7,035 nt of DNA from Planctomycetota bacterium. Lineage in GTDB: Bacteria; Planctomycetota; PUPC01; DSUN01. The notes beneath the pieces are model-generated. The model was not told the DNA's origin. It worked only from the letters and a program-made list of their open reading frames with translations, and did no database searches. Positions within the stretch are counted from its first letter, which is position 1. Each line of letters opens with the position of its first letter. Both the position numbers and the translations under genes were made by a program. This document shows positions 1-5,652 of the stretch, piece by piece. The DNA is taken from the NCBI GenBank assembly GCA_016872875.1, contig VGYW01000432.1:1-7035 (forward strand). Reading direction: 5' to 3'.

Positions 1-588
1 GTAGGCGCCGAGGTTCTTGCCGGGGTAGAAGCTGAAGGCGGCGGCGTGGCCAAGCGAGCCGGCGCGGCGGCCGATGTACTCGGCCCCGTGGGCCTGGCAG
101 GCATCCTCGATGAGGAGCAGGCCGCGCTCCGCGGCCAGGGCCGCAAGGGGGGCCATGTCCGCCGTCTGGCCGTAGAGGTGGACAGGGAGGACGGCCTTCG
201 TGCGCGGCGTGATGGCCGCTGTGACGAGCGCGGGGTCCATGTTGCAGGTCGCCTCGTCAACGTCCACGAACACGGGCTTTGCGCCGCAGTGGCAGATGCC
301 CTCGGCGGTGGCCGCGTAGGTGTGGGAGACGGTGATCACCTCGTCGCCCGGCCCGACGCCTGCGGCGGCGAGCGCGAGGTGGACGGCGGCGGTGCCGGAG
401 CTGAGGGCCACCGCGTGGCCCACGCCGCAGTAGGCGGCGAACCGCTCCTCGAAGGCGGCGATCTTGGGCGAGCCGATGAAGTCGCACGACTCCATCACCT
501 CGGCCAGCTCGGCGCGGATCCTGACGCCGATGGCCCGGTACTGAATCCGCAGGTCCACGAAGGGCACGCGAGGCCCGGCCTGGGTCAT
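1..588 (-). CDS. DegT/DnrJ/EryC1/StrS-family sugar aminotransferase (partial, C-terminus off the window)
   Basis: PLP-dependent transaminase that would convert a keto group on a nucleotide sugar to an amine, probably with glutamate as donor, in the cytoplasm. The 196 visible residues begin MTQAGPRVPFVDLR. They contain the SSGTAA phosphate-binding turn (about 63-68), SHTYAATA (88-95), EDACQAHGA (161-169, where D162 should contact the PLP ring nitrogen) and AFSFYPGKNLGAY (184-196), whose K191 is the expected Schiff-base lysine. Family members are about 370 residues, so roughly half is missing. The start ATG overlaps the stop of the acyltransferase gene in an ATGA arrangement, implying translational coupling. 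An AAAGGA directly abuts the ATG, which is too close for an ideal ribosome site. Given its neighbours, a WlbC/WbpE-like role is plausible. The FYPGKNLGA form of the lysine motif also suits dTDP-3-keto sugar aminotransferases such as QdtB. Family is certain; substrate is not. Confidence 0.95.
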   Translation of the reverse strand, partial: MTQAGPRVPFVDLRIQYRAIGVRIRAELAEVMESCDFIGSPKIAAFEERFAAYCGVGHAVALSSGTAAVHLALAAAGVGPGDEVITVSHTYAATAEGICHCGAKPVFVDVDEATCNMDPALVTAAITPRTKAVLPVHLYGQTADMAPLAALAAERGLLLIEDACQAHGAEYIGRRAGSLGHAAAFSFYPGKNLGAY

Positions 589-1286
589 TCCTTTGTCCCC
601 GAAGTGTAGGGCGGCCAGTCGTAGGGCCGCTTGAAGAAGCCCTTGGGACAGGTCAGCTCGTCCACCCGCTTGATCACCTCGGCGGGGCAGCCGACGACGA
701 CGCAGTCGGGCGGCACGTCGCGCGTGACGACCGACCCCGCCCCGACGAAGGAGTTGCGGCCCACCCTCACCCCCGGCAGCAGCGTGGTGTTGGCCCCGAT
801 GCGCACAAGGTCCTCCACAACGGCTCCGCGCACGCAGTCCTGGTAGCGCGGGCACTTCATGTGCGGGTCGTCGGTGAAGACGACGTTTGGCCCGACGAGC
901 ACGTGGTTGCCGATGGTGACGAGTTCGAGGAAGCAGCCGCTGTGGATGCGCACCTCGTTGCCGATGCGGTTCCCGTACTCGATGGTCGAGCACGTCCCGA
1001 TGCTGCACTCGTCGCCGATCACGTTGTCCTCACGGATGGAGACGCACTGTCCGCACTGGAAGCCGCGGCCGATGGTGGTCCCCGCGTAGAGGGTGGAGAA
1101 TGGGCGGATGACGGCGCCGTCGCCGATCACCAGGGGCAGCTCGCCGGGCTTCTTCCCGCGCGGCGGCATGCCGAGGATGCAGGGGCTATGAAGGGTGACG
1201 TCGCGCCCGAGCTGGACGTTGGGATAGATGCGCACTTGATCGCTATCGGGGATTTTTGATTTTTGATTTTCGATTTGCGATTTCAC
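585..1286 (-). CDS. Left-handed beta-helix (hexapeptide repeat) acyltransferase, WlbB/WbpD-like sugar N-acetyltransferase
   Basis: Likely cytoplasmic, trimeric, acetyl-CoA-dependent enzyme that N-acylates an amino nucleotide sugar. The protein is 233 residues from the chosen GTG. Hexapeptide turns run from about residue 20 to 200, for example VIGDGAVI, TIGRGFQCG, VIGDECSIG, RIGNEVRIHSG, TIGNHVLVGPNVVF, RIGANTTLLPGVRVGRNSFVGAGSVVTRDVPP and VVGCPAEVI. The loop GPNVVFTDDPH (132-142) and the VGAGSVVTRDVPP end resemble the WlbB/WbpD group. A non-helical tail of about 25 residues follows, rich in aromatic residues and proline (GFFKRPYDWPPY). The GTG at 1286 was chosen because GGAG lies 6 nt upstream, 11 nt after the oxidoreductase stop. 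Its first dozen codons are then a heptamer array (KSQIENQKSKIP). A second GTG at 1235 (MRIYPNVQLG) would skip the array but has no visible ribosome site. The acceptor sugar is inferred from the flanking oxidoreductase and aminotransferase. Confidence 0.9.
   Translation of the reverse strand: MKSQIENQKSKIPDSDQVRIYPNVQLGRDVTLHSPCILGMPPRGKKPGELPLVIGDGAVIRPFSTLYAGTTIGRGFQCGQCVSIREDNVIGDECSIGTCSTIEYGNRIGNEVRIHSGCFLELVTIGNHVLVGPNVVFTDDPHMKCPRYQDCVRGAVVEDLVRIGANTTLLPGVRVGRNSFVGAGSVVTRDVPPDCVVVGCPAEVIKRVDELTCPKGFFKRPYDWPPYTSGTKE
1251..1285. repeat. Heptamer array A (5 copies) at the oxidoreductase/acyltransferase junction
   Basis: Five degenerate units: GATTTTT twice, GATTTTC, GATTTGC, GATTTCA. They occupy codons 1-12 of the acyltransferase gene if GTG at 1286 is the start. 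Same orientation and phase as arrays B and C, but more diverged, with T in place of C. Confidence 0.85.
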
Positions 1287-1292
1287 TCCGCA

Positions 1293-1296
1293 CTCC
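1293..1296 (-). promoter_or_regulatory. Shine-Dalgarno site of the acyltransferase gene
   Basis: GGAG on the minus strand, 6 nt ahead of the GTG at 1286 and directly after the oxidoreductase stop. It favours this GTG over the later one at 1235, and so places heptamer array A inside the coding sequence. Confidence 0.55.
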
Positions 1297-1297
1297 G

Positions 1298-2347
1298 CTA
1301 ACCTCCCGCAGGTTGAGAACCTGCGGGAGGCTCGATCACCACCCTCGCGCCTTGCTGTCGGAGGGACTTTTCGGCGGCTTCGAGGACGCGGACGACCCGC
1401 AGGCCGCTCGCGCCGTCGCTGCGCGGCTTGCGGCCCGACTGGACCGCGCCCACGAAGTCGGCGCACTCGATCTTCAGCGGCTCCGCAGCGTCCACCCTCG
1501 GCGAAAAGATGTCGCCCGACGCGCAGAAGAGCCTGAACTCGCCGAAGGTGTCGAGGTACGGCTGGCGGGCGAAGCGTCGGTCGTATATCTTCACCGGCTC
1601 CGCCGTGCTGAGGTCGTCGTAGACCGCCATCTTCTTGTCGCCCACAATCGTGATGCGCCGCACCTTGCACGGGTCCAGCCACGAGGCGTGGCAGTGGGCC
1701 ATCACCCCGTCGGGGTAGAACAGGCTCACGAACACCACGTCCTCGATGCCCGGCGTGAGCTGGCAGGCGCCTGTGGCCGACACGCCCTCTGGCGCGCGCC
1801 ACAGGAGGTAGTTGAGGATCGAGACGTCGTGCGAGGCAAGGTCCCAGAGCGCATTGACGTCGTCGCGGAACGGGCCGAGGTTGAGGCGTGCCGCGGCCAC
1901 GTAGAGCACCCGCCCCAGCTCGCCGCCGTGGATGAGCTCCTTGAGCTTGTTCACCGCGGGGTTGTACTCGAAGACGTGGCCGACCATGAACACGCGGCCC
2001 TTGGCCTCGGCGAGCGCGACCAGCTCTTCCGCCTCGGCCACTGAGGCGGTGAGCGGCTTCTCGACGAAAACGTGTTTGCCTGCCTCCAGCGCCTCCTTGC
2101 CGAGGCCGAAGTGGGTGCGGACCGGCGTGGCGATGCAGACGGCGGCCACGTCGGGCGCATCGAGGAGCCGGCGGTAGTCTGGCGTGACCTCGACCGCCCC
2201 GGCGTAGAGCCCCTCGGCGTGCCGGCGGCGGGACTCGCTGAGGTCGGCGATGTAGCGCACTCGCGCATTCGGCAGCGAAGCGAAGTTCCGCACCAGGTTC
2301 GGCCCCCAATAGCCGAAACCGATGACGCCGATGTTAACCTTGTCCAA
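1298..2347 (-). CDS. Gfo/Idh/MocA-family NAD(P)-dependent sugar oxidoreductase (WlbA/WbpB-like role proposed)
   Basis: Cytoplasmic dehydrogenase of 349 residues, typical for the family. The N-terminal Rossmann fold starts KVNIGVIGFGYWGPNLVRNF, with the GxGxxG dinucleotide loop at about 10-15. FVEKPL (94-99) carries the conserved EKP with K97. WDLASHDVSIL (168-178) holds the usual D-x3-H-D catalytic or sugar-binding residues. The C-terminal half is the alpha/beta substrate domain. I chose the TTG at 2347 (MDKVNIGVIG) because it fits the family N-terminus and has AAGGG about 10 nt upstream. The ATG at 2437 would add 30 residues made mostly of octamer repeat. With the acyltransferase and aminotransferase downstream, C3 oxidation of a UDP- or dTDP-sugar is the best guess, but substrate is not determinable. 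The last 11 residues (EPPAGSQPAGG) are encoded by a perfect palindrome that looks inserted at the gene end. Confidence 0.92.
   Translation of the reverse strand: MDKVNIGVIGFGYWGPNLVRNFASLPNARVRYIADLSESRRRHAEGLYAGAVEVTPDYRRLLDAPDVAAVCIATPVRTHFGLGKEALEAGKHVFVEKPLTASVAEAEELVALAEAKGRVFMVGHVFEYNPAVNKLKELIHGGELGRVLYVAAARLNLGPFRDDVNALWDLASHDVSILNYLLWRAPEGVSATGACQLTPGIEDVVFVSLFYPDGVMAHCHASWLDPCKVRRITIVGDKKMAVYDDLSTAEPVKIYDRRFARQPYLDTFGEFRLFCASGDIFSPRVDAAEPLKIECADFVGAVQSGRKPRSDGASGLRVVRVLEAAEKSLRQQGARVVIEPPAGSQPAGG
1302..1330. repeat. Perfect 13-bp palindrome with 3-base loop at the oxidoreductase 3' end
   Basis: Arms CCTCCCGCAGGTT and AACCTGCGGGAGG flank GAG. It encodes the terminal residues of the oxidoreductase, and the TAG stop follows within two bases. 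No T-run follows in the direction of transcription, so it is not a standard terminator. It may be a REP-like element or an RNA-stabilising hairpin between two operon genes. Confidence 0.9.
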
Positions 2348-2371
2348 GAGGTCTCGACCCTTCAGGCAGGA

Positions 2372-2403
2372 GGATGGGTGGATGAATGGATGATTGGATG
2401 AAT
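2372..2403. repeat. Inverted octamer array GGATGAAT, 4 degenerate copies
   Basis: Units GGATGGGT, GGATGAAT, GGATGATT, GGATGAAT. This octamer is the reverse complement of a rotation of CATCCATT, so the two arrays can pair across a spacer of about 27 bases into a long imperfect hairpin. It sits about 25 bp ahead of the oxidoreductase start and has no T-run typical of an intrinsic terminator. Confidence 0.85.
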
Positions 2404-2430
2404 GAGAGGAGGCAAGGCTGCTCTGACACT

Positions 2431-2478
2431 CATCCATTCATCCATTCATCCACTCATCCATTCATCCATTCATCCATT
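2431..2478. repeat. Octamer array CATCCATT, 6 copies
   Basis: Six back-to-back 8-bp units, one with a single change (CATCCACT). The TGA stop of the GT4 gene lies inside it at 2472-2470. It forms the right arm of an inverted pair with the array at 2372-2403. Confidence 0.9.
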
Positions 2479-3645
2479 GTAGGCATCGAGCAGGGCGCGC
2501 TCGGCGTTGGCCCAGTTGTAGCGCCGCTCGGCGGCCCGGCGGGCGCGGGCCTGGCACTCGGCCAGGCCGCCCTCATCGCAGAGGGTCTTCAGCGCCTCCG
2601 CGAGCGCCTCGACCGTCAGGCGCTCGACGACCACGCCGCAGCCCTCCTCGCGCACGATGCGCCCGAGCTCTCCGCAGTCGTTGCACACCATCGCCTTGCC
2701 CGCGGCGAGGGCCTCGAAGAGCTTGTTCGGCGCACTGTAGCGGGCGTTCGGGTTGGTCGGCTCCAGCCCGTAGTAAACGGTGTCCACTAATGTAGTATAC
2801 AGTGGAACCCGCACTGGATCAACAAAGCCCAGGTAGCGTATGCGCGGGCATTGTGCCGCGGCCTCGCGCACGCGCGGGGCGAGCGGGCCATCGCCCCCCA
2901 CGATGAGCCCGACGCTCTCCAAACCCCTCACCGCCTCCAGAAGCGGCTCGAGCCCCCGGTCGGCGTTCAGCCAGCCGACGTAGCCGACCACGAGCCTGGA
3001 CTCGCCCGCCAGCTCGCGGCGCTGCTGGGCCACCACGGCTGGCTCGAAGGTGAACTCATCGAGAGGCTTCCAGTTGCCGACGACCCAGGTGCGTCGCGCG
3101 CCGCGGCGGCGCAGCTCCTCGGCGAGGAGCTCGCCCACGGTCAGCACCGCATCGGCCCGGCCGCACAGCAGCCGCTCCAGCCTCGCGGCCAGCCGCCTCA
3201 GCCAGCCGGCCACGCTCGCGTCGAGCATGTCCGCATAGCTCTCGTGGGCGTCGTAGACCAGCCGGCAGCCCTTGAGCGCCGCGGCCAGCCAGCCCACGGG
3301 CAGGGTGTCGAAATCGTGGCAGTGGATGACCTCCGCCCGCGCGCCCAGCAGCCGCCAGAGGACCCGCCACCAGAAGAGCGCGAGGAAGACGGCCTGCGCC
3401 GAGCCGCGCCGGTGTCGGCTCCGCGGGCCGAAGCGCTCCACCCGCACCCCCTGCCACCATTCGCACTCGGGCCGACCCCCCTCGCGGTCCCACGCCAGAA
3501 TCGTCACACGATACCCCGCGCGGGCCAGCGACCGCGCCTCGTTCGCCACGCGCGGGTCGGGAAGGAAGGCGTTGTCGAGGAGCATGAAGACCGAGATTGG
3601 CGATTTCTGATTTCTGATTTCTGATTGCTGATTGCCAGAGCGCAA
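2470..3645 (-). CDS. Glycosyltransferase family 4 (GT-B fold)
   Basis: Transfers a sugar from a nucleotide donor to a growing, probably lipid-linked, glycan at the cytoplasmic face. The 391-residue reading frame shows the N-terminal strand SVFMLLDNAFLPDPRVANEA (18-37), HCHDFDTLP (108-116), YDAHESY (131-137), the C-domain start VVGYVGWLNADRGLEPLLEA (219-238), GGDGP (250-254) and APNKLFEALAAGKAMV (305-320). E311 would be the second glutamate of the donor-binding E-x7-E motif; the first position is Y303. A short hydrophobic stretch at about 85-100 may touch the membrane. The start is uncertain. The only in-frame codon ahead of strand 1 is TTG at 3645, 15 nt after the membrane transferase stop, with no good ribosome site. 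The ATG at 3585 would cut into strand 1. Codons 5-17 are a heptamer array. The stop codon TGA lies inside the downstream octamer array. Family is clear; donor and linkage are unknown. Confidence 0.9.
   Translation of the reverse strand: MRSGNQQSEIRNQKSPISVFMLLDNAFLPDPRVANEARSLARAGYRVTILAWDREGGRPECEWWQGVRVERFGPRSRHRRGSAQAVFLALFWWRVLWRLLGARAEVIHCHDFDTLPVGWLAAALKGCRLVYDAHESYADMLDASVAGWLRRLAARLERLLCGRADAVLTVGELLAEELRRRGARRTWVVGNWKPLDEFTFEPAVVAQQRRELAGESRLVVGYVGWLNADRGLEPLLEAVRGLESVGLIVGGDGPLAPRVREAAAQCPRIRYLGFVDPVRVPLYTTLVDTVYYGLEPTNPNARYSAPNKLFEALAAGKAMVCNDCGELGRIVREEGCGVVVERLTVEALAEALKTLCDEGGLAECQARARRAAERRYNWANAERALLDAYNG
3595..3636. repeat. Heptamer array B (6 copies) at the GT39/GT4 junction
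   Basis: Six consecutive units: GATTGGC, GATTTCT three times, GATTGCT, GATTGCC. The array begins about 25 bp after the GT39 stop and covers codons 4-17 of the GT4 frame if TTG at 3645 is the start. The central three copies are identical. Confidence 0.9.
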
Positions 3646-3660
3646 TTCAGTAGCCCGCCC

Positions 3661-5652
3661 TCAGAAAGTTGTCAGCACGACGGGCTTGCTCGTGCGAATC
3701 ACCGGCTTGGGGCCGCCCAGGGCGCGGAAGGTGAGGAAGCGCAGGGCGAAGCGCCAGAGGCGCGTCGCCCGGCCCACCGAGGCCGCGTCGGTGGTCCTGT
3801 GCCGCAGCGCCAGCTCCACCGATCCGCCCTGGCGCGGCCAACCCTTCGGCACCACGACGAGATAGCTGGCCGATGCCTGCGCGGGCATCGAGACCACGCC
3901 CACCCTGGCCCCGTTTCCCGCCACAAAGGCCACCTGCCACTCGAGCGTGTCGCCAGGAGCCGTCTCCGGGAGGCCCGATGCCTCGAGGCCAAGGCAGAGC
4001 AGCTCGGTCCCACCGGCGGCCCGAACAAGGATGAAGGAGCGCTTTTCGAGCCGAAGGCCGCCGCCCAGCTCCAACGGCCCCTCGCCGAAAGCCCCGGTCG
4101 ACACCTGGCGTTCGGACTCCCGGATGTCGAATCCCGCGAGCGAGCCACAGACAGCCACAGGGAAGTCCGCCATCAGCCCCCACCCAAAATCCGCGTCGCC
4201 AAAGGGGTAGCCCAACGGAGCAAAGAGGCGCGAGACCGGCCGCGGCTTCCGGGTCCGCACGGCCTCCAGGCGCGCCAGCGTGTCAGTCGGCTCCATCACC
4301 GGGCGGCCCTTCACCAGCGCGAAGTGCTCCACCACCGGGCGGTCGGCCAGGAACCGCATCTGGAGCGCGTAGTGGACCGCCAGCGCGCTCTCCTCCTCGA
4401 AGGCCGTGTGGGCCGCGAGGTCCTTCGCCCAGCGCACCTGCCGGTGCGCCAACGGCTCCCAGCGGTCCTCCTGGGTGAGGACATAGAAGGAGCTGAGGAT
4501 GAGGAATACGACGCCCGCGACGCTCACGAGGCCGCGCCACCTGGCGCCGCGGCGACACCACTCCTCGGCCACAAGCCCCACAGTGACCACCACGGCCGGC
4601 AGGAACAGCAGATGGTAGTAGGGATGGGCGTGAAAAATCCAGGGGAACGCCGCCGCGTAGGGCAGCGGCCAGAGCCAGAGCAGCACCACGTGCTGCTCCC
4701 GCCGGTTCTCGCGCGTCCAGACCGCGGGCCAGAGGCGCCGCGCCAGCCAGAGCAGGGCCAAGAGCACCAGGGGCGAGAACTGGACGAGGAACTTGGTGAA
4801 GAAGCCGATGACCATTGAGCGGACGCTCACGCCTCCAAGCTCGGCCCCGCCGCCAGGGGCGGCCCAGCCGCGGCTCGCACCCCCGAGCGTCTGGAAGAAG
4901 ACGTGCTGCTCGGCCGGAACCCGGCTCACGTAGGCCACAAGTCCCCCGAAGCAGGCTACCGCCAGCGCCGGCAGCGCCAGCATCGCCGCCCGCCGCGCAC
5001 GCGACCGGTAGACGAACGCGTGGCCCGCCAGCACGAAGCAGAGGACGTAGGCCGGCCAGGCCGTCCACAGCCCCAGCGCGCTCGCGGCCAGCAGGCCCCA
5101 GTAGTCCGCCCATCGCCCCGACTCGCAGTAGCGCAGGTAGAAGAGCGCCGCGAGCGAGGTCCAGAGCACCAGCGGCGGGCCGATGACGTCCACGAACGCC
5201 CCGCCGTACTGCACGGCCATGGGCATGGCGGCCCCGAGCACGAGCGCCCAGGCCCAGGCCGTTCCCCCGGCGACCTTCTGCGCCAGCGCCGCCAGGACCC
5301 CCACGAGCGCCAGGCCGCAGGCGAGCTGCGGGAGCAGGACCGCCCACGTCTGAGGCCCGAAGAGCGCCACGCCGGCCGAGCTCAGGAGCGGCGCGAGCGG
5401 CGGATGGCTCGGATAGTAGACCCGCTCGGCCGGCGGCAGCACGGGGCCAGGCGACACTATCTGCGCCAGGCCGAAGTCAGGGTAGCCATACTTCAGGTAG
5501 TTCCTTGCCACGGAGCCGTAGAGGCCCACCTGGTAGCGCGGGATGTCGGTCAGGCCGTGCCAGCGCCCGAGCAGGCCATAGACCGAGGCCACGGCCACGA
5601 GGCCGAGCAACAGCCTAATTTCTGATTTCGGATTTCTGATTTCTGATTTCAT
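3661..5652 (-). CDS. Multi-spanning membrane glycosyltransferase, GT39/PMT_2 (ArnT-like) superfamily
   Basis: Integral membrane protein of 663 residues. Hydrophobic segments run from about residue 14 to 395, and a largely soluble C-terminal region of about 260 residues ends in VLTTF. Family signs are the first periplasmic loop with Y-x3-ARNYLKYG (45-56), YYPSHPPLAPLL (79-90) and FHAHPYYHLLFLP (340-352). Members use polyprenyl-phosphate sugars as donors outside the cytoplasmic membrane. The acidic pair usually found just ahead of the Y-x3-AR motif is not seen in place: residues 41-42 are Q-V, and D36 is the nearest acid. The donor chemistry is therefore less sure. The ATG at 5652 gives MKSEIRNPKSEIRLLLG, so the N-terminus is heptamer-encoded. 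A GTG lies one codon earlier, and GGAT upstream is a weak ribosome site. The gene overlaps the end of the GT2 gene by 38 nt. That gene is a plausible maker of its donor. Confidence 0.85.
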   Translation of the reverse strand: MKSEIRNPKSEIRLLLGLVAVASVYGLLGRWHGLTDIPRYQVGLYGSVARNYLKYGYPDFGLAQIVSPGPVLPPAERVYYPSHPPLAPLLSSAGVALFGPQTWAVLLPQLACGLALVGVLAALAQKVAGGTAWAWALVLGAAMPMAVQYGGAFVDVIGPPLVLWTSLAALFYLRYCESGRWADYWGLLAASALGLWTAWPAYVLCFVLAGHAFVYRSRARRAAMLALPALAVACFGGLVAYVSRVPAEQHVFFQTLGGASRGWAAPGGGAELGGVSVRSMVIGFFTKFLVQFSPLVLLALLWLARRLWPAVWTRENRREQHVVLLWLWPLPYAAAFPWIFHAHPYYHLLFLPAVVVTVGLVAEEWCRRGARWRGLVSVAGVVFLILSSFYVLTQEDRWEPLAHRQVRWAKDLAAHTAFEEESALAVHYALQMRFLADRPVVEHFALVKGRPVMEPTDTLARLEAVRTRKPRPVSRLFAPLGYPFGDADFGWGLMADFPVAVCGSLAGFDIRESERQVSTGAFGEGPLELGGGLRLEKRSFILVRAAGGTELLCLGLEASGLPETAPGDTLEWQVAFVAGNGARVGVVSMPAQASASYLVVVPKGWPRQGGSVELALRHRTTDAASVGRATRLWRFALRFLTFRALGGPKPVIRTSKPVVLTTF

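Noticed and set aside
46..609. Open plus-strand frame of 187 codons
   Set aside because: It lies wholly opposite the aminotransferase, whose motifs are unmistakable. High GC keeps antisense frames open. The same applies to the long plus-strand frames at 3625-4818 and 5810-6805.
1302..1330. Rho-independent terminator after the oxidoreductase
   Set aside because: The stem is strong, but the following bases lack a T-run and the acyltransferase begins within about 16 bp.
585..2309. Single minus-strand frame of 574 codons suggesting a fusion protein
   Set aside because: Only the part after about 1286 is a recognisable acyltransferase. The upstream part is an arginine-rich shadow of the oxidoreductase in another frame.
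2348..2437. Longer oxidoreductase starting at the ATG at 2437
   Set aside because: The added 30 residues are mostly octamer-encoded (HPFIHPSS-like) and lie ahead of the conserved family start MDKVNIGVIG.
2372..2478. Intrinsic transcription terminator
   Set aside because: A long stem is possible, but no T-run follows it in the direction of transcription, and the next gene continues the same pathway.
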